Shown one piece after another: positions 8,724 to 16,566 of a DNA stretch of 33,854 nt. Position 1 is the stretch's first letter. Every line of letters begins with the position of its first letter. The stretch lies in contig DATCJU010000116.1 in NCBI GenBank assembly GCA_036562635.1, positions 1-33,854 of the forward strand, given 5' to 3'. The notes below the pieces were generated by a model that saw only the letters and a program-made list of their open reading frames with translations, searched no databases and had not been told where the DNA came from. Made by a program: the position numbers and the translations under genes. Source of the DNA: DATCJU01 sp036562635 (GTDB taxonomy: Bacteria; Actinomycetota; Actinomycetes; Mycobacteriales; Pseudonocardiaceae).

Positions 8724-9931
8724 GACGAGTAGGCGCTGTTCTCTTCGACGTAACCGTGGGACAGATCGGTGGTGAGCACCGTCGCGGTGCCCGAGCCGAG
8801 GTGCAGGTCGATCTCGACCGTGATCTCCCTGCCGCTCAGGTCGACGGTCGACCGTTCGGCCGCCTTGTACCCGTTGTGGCACAGCAGGACACCGTTGATG
8901 CTGATGTCCAGCCGGTCCGGGTCGAGTTCGGCGGGGGCGGCGCCGGCGGCGGCGGCGATGCGTCCCCAGTTGGGATCGGAGCCGAACAGTGCGGTCTTGA
9001 CCAGGTTGTCCCGTGCGACGGTGCGGGCCACGGCGAGCGCGTCGTCCTCGTCGGCGGCGCCGCGCACGGTGATGGTGATCTCCTTGGTGACGCCCTCGGC
9101 GTCCGCCTGCAGCTGCCGGGCCAGGTCGCCGCTGACCGCGGTGAACGCGGCGGCGAGCTCGTCGGGGTCGGCGGACACACCGGAGGCACCGGAGGCCAGC
9201 AGGAGCACGGTGTCGTTGGTGGACATGCCGCCGTCGATGTCGAGCCGGTCGAAGGTGACCCGCGTGGCCCGGCGCAACGCGGTGTCGGCGGTCTCCTCGT
9301 CCACCACGGCGTCGGTGGCCAGCACCACGAGCATGGTGGCCAGCCCGGGGGCGAGCATTCCGGCGCCCTTGGCGAAGCCGCCCACGGTCCAGCCGTCGGG
9401 GTGGCGCAGTGCGGCCTGCTTGGGCACGGTGTCGGTGGTCATCACCGCGGTGGCCGCGGCCAGGCCGGCCTCGGCGGTGTCGGCCAGCGCGGCGGCGGCC
9501 TTCTCCACCCCGGTCAGCACGGCCTCCCGGGGCAGCCGCTCACCAATCAGGCCGGTGGAGCAGACGGCGACGTCGATCGCGCCCACCCCCAACACCTCGG
9601 CCACCTTCTCGGCGGTGGCGTGGGTGTCCTGGAAGCCCTCGGGGCCGGTGCAGGCGTTGGCGCCGCCGGAGTTGAGCACCACCGCGCGCAGGCGCCGGTG
9701 GGTGAGCACCTGCTGCGACCACAGCACGGGAGCAGCCTTGACCTTGTTGGTGGTGAACACACCAGCCGCGACCTGGGACGGCCCGTCGTTGACGACCAGG
9801 GCCAGGTCGAGGGCGCCCGACGGTTTGATCCCGGCGGCGACGCCGGCGGCACGGAAGCCGGCCGGGGCGGTGACCCCTGCGGTGCGGTCGATCTCGTACC
9901 GGCTCGGGGTGGTGGCGGACGGGGTGGTCAC
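8720..9931 (-). CDS. argJ: Glutamate N-acetyltransferase / bifunctional ArgJ
   Basis: The enzyme recycles acetyl from N-acetylornithine to glutamate; bifunctional members also use acetyl-CoA. The 403-residue precursor contains NSGGANACTG (87-96), STGLIG (125-130) and the self-cleavage site in LATM, with T199 as the expected new N-terminal nucleophile of the beta chain. It is an Ntn-type enzyme made as a proprotein and cut into alpha and beta subunits. The GTG at 9931 overlaps the argC stop as GTGA. No argA or argE is in the window, consistent with a cyclic acetyl pathway. Confidence 0.97.
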   Translation of the reverse strand: MTTPSATTPSRYEIDRTAGVTAPAGFRAAGVAAGIKPSGALDLALVVNDGPSQVAAGVFTTNKVKAAPVLWSQQVLTHRRLRAVVLNSGGANACTGPEGFQDTHATAEKVAEVLGVGAIDVAVCSTGLIGERLPREAVLTGVEKAAAALADTAEAGLAAATAVMTTDTVPKQAALRHPDGWTVGGFAKGAGMLAPGLATMLVVLATDAVVDEETADTALRRATRVTFDRLDIDGGMSTNDTVLLLASGASGVSADPDELAAAFTAVSGDLARQLQADAEGVTKEITITVRGAADEDDALAVARTVARDNLVKTALFGSDPNWGRIAAAAGAAPAELDPDRLDISINGVLLCHNGYKAAERSTVDLSGREITVEIDLHLGSGTATVLTTDLSHGYVEENSAYSS

Positions 9932-10980
9932 GGGGCGACTCCCACGGTGGACAGGCCGGTGGTCTCCGGCAGGTCGAGCGCGATGTTCATGCACTGCACG
10001 GCCGCACCCGCGGTGCCCTTGGTCAGGTTGTCCTCGGCGGCCACGACCACCAGCCGACCGGCTGCGGGGTCGATCGTGACCTGCAGGTGCACGACGTTGG
10101 CGCCGAGGGTGGCCGCGGTGGCCGGCCAGGTGCCCTCGGGGAGCAGGTGCACGAACGGCTCGGTGTCGTACGCCTCGGCGTAGGTCTTGTGCACCAGCGC
10201 CGTGTCGACGGTGCCGTCCTGGACGGTCAGCGGGGCGGTGCAGGTGGCGAGGATGCCGCGGGGCATGGGTGCCAGCACGGGTGTGAAGGACACGCGGACG
10301 GGCCGGCCACCGGCGGCGGCGAGGTTCTGTTCGATCTCGGGGGTGTGCCGGTGCACGCCACCGACGTTGTAGGCGCTCACCGAGCCCATGACCTCCGAGG
10401 CGAGCAGGTTCGGCTTGGGTGACCGCCCCGCGCCGGAGGTGCCGGAGACGGCGACCACGACGACGTCCGGTTCGACCAGCCCGGCGGCCACGGCCGGGGC
10501 CAGGGCCAGCGAGGCGACCGTGGGGTAGCAGCCGGGGACGGCGATGCGCCGCGCCCCGCGCAGTTCCTCCCGCTGCTTGCGTCCGTCGGCCAGCACCAGT
10601 TCCGGCAGGCCGTAGGGCCAGCTCCCGGCGTGTTCCCCACCGTAGAACCGCTGCCAGGCGTCGGGGTCGGTGAGCCGGAAGTCGGCGCCGCAGTCGATGA
10701 CGAGGGTGTCGTCGCCGAGCTGCTCGGCGATCTCGGCGGAGTGGCCGTGCGGCAGGGCGAGGAACACCACGTCGTGCCCGACGAGCCGCTCCACCGTGGT
10801 CTCGGTCAGCACCCGGTCGGCCAGTGGGAGCAGGTGCGGCTGGTGCTGCCCCAGCCGGGTTCCGGCGTTGCCACCGGCGGTCAGCGCGCCGATGCGCACC
10901 TCGGGGTGCGCCAGCAGGAGGCGCAACAGCTCCCCTCCTGCATAACCACTCGCTCCGGCGACCGCCACCGAAAACGTCAT
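9928..10980 (-). CDS. argC: N-acetyl-gamma-glutamyl-phosphate reductase
   Basis: This NADPH-dependent enzyme reduces acetylglutamyl phosphate to the semialdehyde. The 350-residue protein has a Rossmann start GASGYAG (9-15), the catalytic cysteine C151 in VPGCYPT (148-154) and the conserved HRHTPEI segment (from 210). The chosen ATG at 10980 begins MTFSVAVAGASG, the family N-terminus. No Shine-Dalgarno sequence precedes it and the promoter -10 ends only 7 nt upstream, so it is probably translated from a leaderless mRNA. An ATG at 10986 would sit almost inside the -10 element. It is the first gene of the operon. Confidence 0.96.
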   Translation of the reverse strand: MTFSVAVAGASGYAGGELLRLLLAHPEVRIGALTAGGNAGTRLGQHQPHLLPLADRVLTETTVERLVGHDVVFLALPHGHSAEIAEQLGDDTLVIDCGADFRLTDPDAWQRFYGGEHAGSWPYGLPELVLADGRKQREELRGARRIAVPGCYPTVASLALAPAVAAGLVEPDVVVVAVSGTSGAGRSPKPNLLASEVMGSVSAYNVGGVHRHTPEIEQNLAAAGGRPVRVSFTPVLAPMPRGILATCTAPLTVQDGTVDTALVHKTYAEAYDTEPFVHLLPEGTWPATAATLGANVVHLQVTIDPAAGRLVVVAAEDNLTKGTAGAAVQCMNIALDLPETTGLSTVGVAP

Positions 10981-11016
10981 GCGCATGATTATGCACAGTG
11001 ATGCAAAGTCAATCAA
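10981..11016 (-). promoter_or_regulatory. argC promoter with overlapping ARG-box operator
   Basis: On the minus strand TTGATT (11016-11011) and CATAAT (10993-10988) are separated by exactly 17 nt, a near-consensus sigma-A promoter. Transcription would begin at about 10980-10981, on or beside the argC ATG. The same bases hold GCAT/ATGC half-sites: GCAT-GATT-ATGC (10983-10994) and a second, imperfect TGCA...TGCA repeat (10992-11005). These resemble the actinobacterial ARG box recalled from Streptomyces. Bound ArgR would cover the -10 and the start site. Confidence 0.8.
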
Positions 11017-11082
11017 AGGCGGGTGGATGTCGGACGTGACACACCCACCCGGGCCGCCGTCCGAGGTGGAACGGGAGGGGAC

Positions 11083-11150
11083 AACCGGAACGGGCCGGAG
11101 TCCCGACGTCCCTCCGCAGGACGTGCCGGAGCTGCCGACCCGTTCCGGTT
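11083..11150. terminator. Nested inverted repeat downstream of the methyltransferase gene
   Basis: Perfect 12-bp arms (11083-11094 AACCGGAACGGG and 11139-11150) enclose a second hairpin ACGTCC-7 nt-GGACGT (11106-11124). The structure lies 14 nt past the stop codon of the minus-strand methyltransferase, so it may end that transcript or shield argC from it. No T-run follows, so a factor-independent terminator is only one option. Confidence 0.45.
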
Positions 11151-11163
11151 TCCGATGCGGTGT

Positions 11164-11898
11164 TCAGGGCCGCCGCGCGACGGTGATGATCTCCGGACTC
11201 GTGGCGGTCACCGGGCTCCGGTCCCAGTGACCGAACTGCTCCTCGACGACGAACCCGGCCTCGGTCAGGAACCCGGACAGCGTGGGGACGTCCAGGAACC
11301 GCAGGGTGCTCCGGCTCGTCCGTGGTGCACTCCAGCTCGGGCTGCTGGCCGTCGTGGTGAACCGGACGAGATCCCCGTCGACCGGGGTTTCCACCTCGTG
11401 CCAGACCCGCACCACCTCACCGTCGGCGCCGGTCACCTCGTCCACGTCCTCCGAGGTCCACCGCTCCCAGCCCCGGGCCGAGGGGTTCCGTGTCTCGAAC
11501 GCGAAACGCCCGCCCGGGACGAGAGCTGTGTGGATCGTCGTCAACGCCGTGCGCAACTCGTCGTCGCCGAGTAGCACCTGGAAGGCGTGTCCGGTCATCA
11601 CGACCAGGTCGAACTCCTGGTTCCAGGTGACCGAGGTCAGGTCACCGAGCACCCACTCGACGTCCTGTCTCCGGCGCGCCCGTGCCAGCATCGCCTCGGC
11701 CGGGTCGAGCCCGCACAGGCGTCCGGTGTGACCGGCCTCCCGGGCCCGGTGCAGCAAGCGGCCCGTGCCACAACCGACGTCGAGCACCGCGGTCGCGGAC
11801 AGCAACAGCGAGAGGTAGAACTCGTCGCACGCCGCCCACGGGTTGAGGACGTCGTACAGGGCGACCAGTACGGGATCGGTGTAGCAGTCGTCGACCAT
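11164..11898 (-). CDS. Class I SAM-dependent methyltransferase, substrate unknown
   Basis: The 244-residue protein has a Rossmann-type methyltransferase fold: motif I VLDVGCGTG (38-46), the acidic post-I position in GLDPAEAM (about 63-70), a motif-II-like VLGDLTSV, and LVPGGRFAFETRN as the post-motif-III strand. It belongs to the broad Methyltransf_11/25 type that acts on small molecules or uncharacterised substrates. It stands alone between argC and an NTF2-like gene on the same strand, and the neighbours give no substrate. No clear ribosome binding site precedes the ATG at 11898, so the start is the first family-plausible one. Confidence 0.8.
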   Translation of the reverse strand: MVDDCYTDPVLVALYDVLNPWAACDEFYLSLLLSATAVLDVGCGTGRLLHRAREAGHTGRLCGLDPAEAMLARARRRQDVEWVLGDLTSVTWNQEFDLVVMTGHAFQVLLGDDELRTALTTIHTALVPGGRFAFETRNPSARGWERWTSEDVDEVTGADGEVVRVWHEVETPVDGDLVRFTTTASSPSWSAPRTSRSTLRFLDVPTLSGFLTEAGFVVEEQFGHWDRSPVTATSPEIITVARRP

Positions 11899-12022
11899 CC
11901 CGTCAGCCTGTCAGGCCTGCCGAACGCACGTGAACGCACCACCTGGACACAGGCCGCCGGGACCCGGTCACGGGCGGATGGCTCCCGCCCGGGCCAGGAT
12001 GTGCGCCCGCACCCCGGACCGG

Positions 12023-12535
12023 TCAGTCGGCTGTGGTGCGCGGGGCGGTACCGCGACGGGCACGGGCGGTGCGCCACCGCACCACCTTCGAGACCAGGTT
12101 CAGCAGGCGGGGGTTGGACGGAACCGGCCGGATCCGGCTGTTGTGGAAGGCCACGACCTTCCACTCGTCCCCGATGCGCTGCAGCACCCAGGTGTTGCGG
12201 GACAGTCGACTGCGGGGGATCTTCCGCTGCCAGGCGAAGGCGACCGACCCCGTGGCGTGCAGCACGGCCACGTCGGGGCCGAGGAAGCGGATCGACTCGA
12301 TCTCGCCCACCATGCGGGTGCCGTACAGCACCGTGCGGAACAACTCCTCGTGCAGCCGGCGATTGCCCTCCCGTCCCCGCACCCGAGTGCCGTCGAAGGC
12401 CACGTAGTCGCTGTCCTCGGCAAACTCGGCCGCGTAGGCGGCGGCGTCGTTACGGGTCCACGCCCGGGCCGCCCGCTCGAACACCTCCCGGATCCGGGTC
12501 TCCTCCCGCTGCAGATCGAGGTGCGTCTCCGTCAT
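12023..12535 (-). CDS. SgcJ/EcaC-type NTF2-like protein
   Basis: The 170-residue protein resembles the SnoaL-like/DUF4440 NTF2-fold family often named SgcJ/EcaC: an N-terminal helix with AWTRNDAAAYAAEFAEDSDY, the G-x-GN helix REGNRRLHEELF, and C-terminal strands including NTWVLQRIGDEWKVVAFHNS. Such cup-shaped proteins bind or convert small hydrophobic ligands, but no catalytic set is recognisable, so the function is unknown. The basic C-terminal tail (about 145-170) lies beyond the fold. GGGAGG precedes the ATG by about 10 nt. It follows pheT on the same strand but beyond a terminator-like hairpin, so it probably has its own promoter. Confidence 0.75.
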   Translation of the reverse strand: MTETHLDLQREETRIREVFERAARAWTRNDAAAYAAEFAEDSDYVAFDGTRVRGREGNRRLHEELFRTVLYGTRMVGEIESIRFLGPDVAVLHATGSVAFAWQRKIPRSRLSRNTWVLQRIGDEWKVVAFHNSRIRPVPSNPRLLNLVSKVVRWRTARARRGTAPRTTAD

Positions 12536-12556
12536 GGCCGTGCGCCTCCCCCTCGG

Positions 12557-12581
12557 AGAATCCCTCTCACCGGGAGATTCT
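12557..12581. promoter_or_regulatory. Imperfect inverted repeat upstream of the NTF2-like gene
   Basis: AGAATC (12557-12562) and GATTCT (12576-12581) form matching arms with CCC/GGG inside, 22 nt before the ATG of the minus-strand NTF2-like gene. The position would suit an operator or a 5'-UTR hairpin. No convincing -10/-35 pair can be assigned. Confidence 0.3.
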
Positions 12582-12651
12582 TGACAGCAGGACGAGTCGG
12601 CGCATCAGGAGGAACCCGGGGTCCCACCCGGAGAACACCCTGAACGACACG

Positions 12652-12690
12652 AGGGGCGTCCCCGGACCTCGACGGCCCGGGGACACCCCT
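12652..12690 (-). terminator. Terminator-like hairpin after pheT
   Basis: Fourteen-bp arms with one mismatch (12652-12665 and 12677-12690) and an 11-nt loop lie 14 nt beyond the pheT stop. The following minus-strand bases are only weakly T-rich, as is common in high-GC actinomycetes. Confidence 0.65.
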
Positions 12691-12703
12691 CCTCGGAACG
12701 GGT

Positions 12704-15187
12704 TCAGGCCCGCAGTGTCGCGCCGAAACGCTCCGCCGCCGCGGCCACCGCGCGGTCACGCGCCTCGCTGGCCTCCTCGACGGTCAGCGTCCGGTCGGGC
12801 GCCCGGAACCGCAGGGCGAACGCCAGCGACCGCTTGCCCTCGCCGAGCTGCTCACCCGTGTACACGTCGAACAACCGGACGTCCTCCAGCAGCTCGCCAC
12901 CGCCGGCCCGCACGACCTCGGCCACGTCGGCCACCGGGATGTCCTGGTCCACCACCAGCGCGATGTCCAACAGCACCGGCGGGTACGGCGACACCTGCGG
13001 CGCCGGGCGCCGCTCGCCCAGCGGCAGGGCGTCCAGGTCCAGCTCCATCGCGCAGGTGCGCTTCGGCAGCCCCAGGGCCTCGATCACCTTCGGGTGCAGT
13101 TCACCGGCGTGGCCGACCGGCCAGTCCCCCACCCGCAGCTCCGCACACCGACCTGGGTGCCAGGGGGCCAGGTTCCCGGCCACCACCCGCAGTTCCACCC
13201 CGGCCGCCTCAGCCACCAGCCGTGCGGCCTCCACCGCGTCCGCCCAGCCGGCGGGACGGCCCTTGCCCCACCAGCCGCTCGGTTCGCGCTCACCGGTGAG
13301 CACGACCGCGACGTGCACCGGCTGCTGCGGCAGGGCCGCCTCCAGGGCGGCCAGCTCCGTCTCGTTCGGCCGGTCCGCCACGCCCACCTCGGGCGCCGGG
13401 GGCTGGGTCGCCCGCGGCAGCACCACCTGGCCGATGTGGAACAGGGCCACGTCCCGCTGTCCCCGGGAGACGTTGCGCTGCAACGCCTCGAGCAGACCGG
13501 GCAGCAACGTGGTGGCCAGCTCCGCCTTCTCCGGGTCCAGGGGGTTGAGCACCCGCATGGTGCGGCGCCGCACGTCGTCCGGTTCCAGACCGAAGGCGTC
13601 CCACACTGCGGAGCCGGTGAAGGGGAACGGCAGCACCTCGACGTACCCCGCGGAGGCCAGCGCCCGGGCCACTGCCCGCTTACGGCGCTGCCCCTCGGTC
13701 AGACCACGGCCGGGAGTGGCAGCCGGCAGCACGGACGGGATGCTGTCGTACCCCTCCAGCCGCAGCACCTCCTCCACCAGGTCCGCCGGCCGGGTCAGAT
13801 CGGGCCGCCAGGTCGGAGGGGTGGCGATGACCACGGCGGTGCCGTCGTCGAGCGTGTCCAGCTCGATCCGGCAGCCGATCTGGCCGAGCCGCTTGGCGGT
13901 GACACCGCGGTCGTACCGCACCCCGGCCGTGCGGTCCGGCAGGTTCAGCGGCATGGTGATGGGTGCCGGCTCGGGCACCTGTCCCACCTGGGTGCGACCA
14001 CGGTGGATGGTGCCGTCGCCGTACTTGACCAGGAGCTGGGCGGCCAGCTCCACCGCGGCCTCCGGCAGCGCCGGGTCGACCCCGCGCTCGAACCGGCGGG
14101 ACGCCTCACTGGGCAGCTTGTGCCGGCGCACCCCGCGCGAGATGCTCGCGGGGTCCCAGGTCGCCGCCTCCAGCAGCACGTCCCGCGTGGTGTCACCGAT
14201 CTCGGTGCTGGCCCCGCCCATGATGCCGGCCAGCGAGACCGGCCCGCTGTCGTCGCAGATCACGATGTCGTCGGGGTCCAGGTTCCGCTCGACGTCGTCG
14301 AGGGTGCGCAGCTTCTCGCCGGCCCTGGCCCGGCGCACCACCAGCTCGCCGGAGAGCCGCTCGGCGTCGAAGGCGTGCAGCGGCTGACCGGTCTCCAGCA
14401 TCACGTAGTTGGTGACGTCCACGGCCAGCGAGATGGACCGGATACCGGCGAGCATGAGCCGACGCCGCATCCACCAGGGGGTGGGCGCCGCGGTGTCGAC
14501 CCCGGTGACCCGGCGCAGCACGAAACGACGGCAGCCCACGGGGTCCTCCACCCGCACCGGCCACGCCTCGCCCACCGCCTCGGGGACGTCGACGGCGGCC
14601 GGGTCGCTGTAGGGCAGCTCCAGGGCGCAGGCCAGCTCGCGGACCAGACCGCGGACGGACAGGCAGTAGCCCCGGTCCGGGGTGACGGCCAGTTCGATGA
14701 CCGTGTCGTCCAGACCCAGCAGCTTCGTGGCGTCGTCGCCGGGCATGGCCGTACCCGGCGGCAGGACCAGGATGCCGTTGTGGTCGTCGCCCAGCCCGAG
14801 CTCCCGGGCCGAGCAGATCATGCCGTCGCTGATCCGCCCGTAGGTCTTGCGCGAGGAGATGACGAAGTCACCCGGCAGACGGCATCCGGGCAGGGCGACC
14901 ACCACCAGCTCACCCTCGCGGAAGTTGGTGGCGCCGCAGATGATGCCGCGCGGCTCCTCGTCGGGAGGACCGACCTCGACCTTGCAGAACCGGATCGGCT
15001 TCTTGAATCCGGTCAGCTCCTCGATCTCGACGACACGACCGACCACCAGCGGGCCGGCCACCCCGTCGAGCGAGTGGACCCCCTCGACCTCCAGTCCGAT
15101 GCGGACGAAGGCGTCGGCGAGGTCCTGCGGAGTCGTCTCCTCAGGCAGCTCCAGGTGGGCGGCCAGCCAGGAAACCGGGATTCGCAA
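12704..15187 (-). CDS. pheT: Phenylalanine--tRNA ligase beta subunit
   Basis: This is the large subunit of the alpha2-beta2 synthetase that charges tRNA-Phe, 827 residues. In order: an N-terminal segment MRIPVSWL, an EMAP/OB-type tRNA-binding domain (about 40-155, starting VVGRVVEIEEL), the B3/4 editing domain in the middle, a B5 domain around the TAGVRYDRG region, and a C-terminal FDX-ACB anticodon-binding domain (about 735-827, starting SPYPPVLLDIALVV). The start codon is TTG at 15187, preceded by AGGAAGG at an 8-nt spacing. An ATG at 15194 sits too close to the Shine-Dalgarno sequence and is out of frame. The gap to pheS is 47 nt, so the two form an operon. Confidence 0.97.
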   Translation of the reverse strand: MRIPVSWLAAHLELPEETTPQDLADAFVRIGLEVEGVHSLDGVAGPLVVGRVVEIEELTGFKKPIRFCKVEVGPPDEEPRGIICGATNFREGELVVVALPGCRLPGDFVISSRKTYGRISDGMICSARELGLGDDHNGILVLPPGTAMPGDDATKLLGLDDTVIELAVTPDRGYCLSVRGLVRELACALELPYSDPAAVDVPEAVGEAWPVRVEDPVGCRRFVLRRVTGVDTAAPTPWWMRRRLMLAGIRSISLAVDVTNYVMLETGQPLHAFDAERLSGELVVRRARAGEKLRTLDDVERNLDPDDIVICDDSGPVSLAGIMGGASTEIGDTTRDVLLEAATWDPASISRGVRRHKLPSEASRRFERGVDPALPEAAVELAAQLLVKYGDGTIHRGRTQVGQVPEPAPITMPLNLPDRTAGVRYDRGVTAKRLGQIGCRIELDTLDDGTAVVIATPPTWRPDLTRPADLVEEVLRLEGYDSIPSVLPAATPGRGLTEGQRRKRAVARALASAGYVEVLPFPFTGSAVWDAFGLEPDDVRRRTMRVLNPLDPEKAELATTLLPGLLEALQRNVSRGQRDVALFHIGQVVLPRATQPPAPEVGVADRPNETELAALEAALPQQPVHVAVVLTGEREPSGWWGKGRPAGWADAVEAARLVAEAAGVELRVVAGNLAPWHPGRCAELRVGDWPVGHAGELHPKVIEALGLPKRTCAMELDLDALPLGERRPAPQVSPYPPVLLDIALVVDQDIPVADVAEVVRAGGGELLEDVRLFDVYTGEQLGEGKRSLAFALRFRAPDRTLTVEEASEARDRAVAAAAERFGATLRA

Positions 15188-15234
15188 GGGTCATGCCTTC
15201 CTGTCGAACGTCGGTTCCGCGTGTGTCGCCGGGA

Positions 15235-16302
15235 TCAGCCCTCGACCCCGAACGGCAGGGTGAAACGGATGTCGCCCTCGACCATGTCCCGCATGTCCGG
15301 GATGCCGTTGCGGAACTGCAGAGTGCGCTCCAGACCCATGCCGAAGGCGAACCCGGAGTAGACCTCGGGATCGATGCCGCAGGCCCGCAGCACGTTGGGG
15401 TCGACCATGCCGCAGCCACCCCACTCGACCCAGCCGGGCCCGCCCTTCTTCTGCGGGAACCAGACGTCCACCTCGGCCGAGGGTTCGGTGAACGGGAAGA
15501 ACGACGGACGCAGCCGGGTGCGGGACTCGTCGCCGAACATGGCCCGGGCGAACGCGTCGAGCGTGCCCTTCAGGTGGGCCATGGTGATGCCCTTGTCCAC
15601 GGCCAGGCCCTCGACCTGGTGGAACACCGGCGTGTGCGTGGCGTCGAGCTCGTCGGTGCGGAAGGTGCGGCCGGGGCACACCACGTACACCGGCAACTCC
15701 CGCTCCAGCAGGGTGCGCACCTGGACCGGGGAGGTGTGGGTGCGCAGCACCAGCCCCGAGTTCTCCGGCGCCACGTGGAAGGTGTCCTGCATGGTGCGGG
15801 CCGGGTGGTCCTTGGGGAAGTTCAGCGCGTCGAAGTTGAACCACTCGGCTTCCAGCTCGGGCCCCTCGGCGACCTCGTAACCCATGCCGACGAACACGTC
15901 CGCGATGCGTTCGGCGAGCTGGGCGATCGGGTGCCGGGCACCACGCGGGGTACGGTTCCAGGGCAGGGTGACGTCGACGGCCTCCTCGCGCAGCACCCGC
16001 GCGTCACGCTCCGCCTGCAGCTGGGCGCGACGTTCCTCGAACGCGGTCTGGATCGCCGTCCTGGCCTCGTTGACCCGCCGGCCCGCCTCGGCACGGGCGT
16101 GCGGGGGCAGGGCACCGATCTCGCGGCGGGCCGTCAGCAGCGGCGACCGCTCACCGAGGTGAGCCGGCTTGGCCGCGGCGAGCGCGTCGAGGTCCGCAGC
16201 CTCGGCGAACGCCTTGCGGGCCTCCTCGACCGCGCGCTCCAGCGTCTCCGGCGCGAGCGCGGCGACCTGCTTGGGGTCGTACGGGTCGTTGGCTCCGGAC
16301 AT
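15235..16302 (-). CDS. pheS: Phenylalanine--tRNA ligase alpha subunit
   Basis: This is the catalytic subunit of phenylalanyl-tRNA synthetase, 355 residues. A helical N-terminal arm (about 1-100) binds tRNA. The class II core shows motif 2 (VCPGRTFRTDELDATHTPVFHQVEG) in two adjoining parts, FRTDE and HQVEG, and motif 3 GFAFGMGLERTLQFR near the C-terminus. The ATG at 16302 gives a family-typical N-terminus; its upstream GGGAG is about 12 nt away, so initiation may be weak. No T-box or leader peptide is evident upstream. Confidence 0.97.
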   Translation of the reverse strand: MSGANDPYDPKQVAALAPETLERAVEEARKAFAEAADLDALAAAKPAHLGERSPLLTARREIGALPPHARAEAGRRVNEARTAIQTAFEERRAQLQAERDARVLREEAVDVTLPWNRTPRGARHPIAQLAERIADVFVGMGYEVAEGPELEAEWFNFDALNFPKDHPARTMQDTFHVAPENSGLVLRTHTSPVQVRTLLERELPVYVVCPGRTFRTDELDATHTPVFHQVEGLAVDKGITMAHLKGTLDAFARAMFGDESRTRLRPSFFPFTEPSAEVDVWFPQKKGGPGWVEWGGCGMVDPNVLRACGIDPEVYSGFAFGMGLERTLQFRNGIPDMRDMVEGDIRFTLPFGVEG

Positions 16303-16385
16303 AGTTGGTGAACAGCTCCCGAGGTCCGTGACGGCCGTGAAACAGCTCCGGCGGTGGACGTGTGTCCCTCACCGCCAGCATGCCG

Positions 16386-16391
16386 ATCCTA
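16386..16391 (-). promoter_or_regulatory. Possible -10 element for pheST
   Basis: TAGGAT on the minus strand (16391-16386) is a good actinobacterial -10 hexamer about 84 nt before the pheS start. The -35 position at 17-18 nt spacing is poor (GCGCCT or TGCGCC), so this call rests on the -10 alone. Confidence 0.35.
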
Positions 16392-16431
16392 GGCCAGTGA
16401 GGTGACGGAGGCGCACGCAGCCAGCCTCTGC

Positions 16432-16449
16432 CGATCACCCGGGTGATCG
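16432..16449. promoter_or_regulatory. Perfect 18-bp palindrome in the pheS upstream region
   Basis: CGATCACCCGGGTGATCG is a perfect palindrome, with a further half-site CGATCAC at about 16474-16480. It lies between pheS (minus) and the decayed HSP90-family gene (plus), upstream of the candidate pheS -10. It looks like a dimeric regulator operator, possibly a leftover of the decayed gene's control. Confidence 0.4.
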
Positions 16450-16566
16450 CCGGGCATCCCCGACCCGGCGTCGATCACGCAAAAGGGTGCAGACATCACA
16501 CGAAAGTGCTCAGTACAGGGCTGCTCTCTTCGAGACGCTCCGTGCCCAACCATGAAGCCCGCGTTC

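Noticed and set aside
16500..16550. Possible CIRCE or HAIR heat-shock element before the HSP90 remnant
   Set aside because: Only AAGTGCTCA resembles one CIRCE half-site; the partner half-site at the required spacing is missing and no HspR-type repeat is present.
16303..16552. T-box riboswitch or Phe leader peptide upstream of pheS
   Set aside because: No T-box sequence, no specifier stem and no Phe-rich short frame on the minus strand were found.
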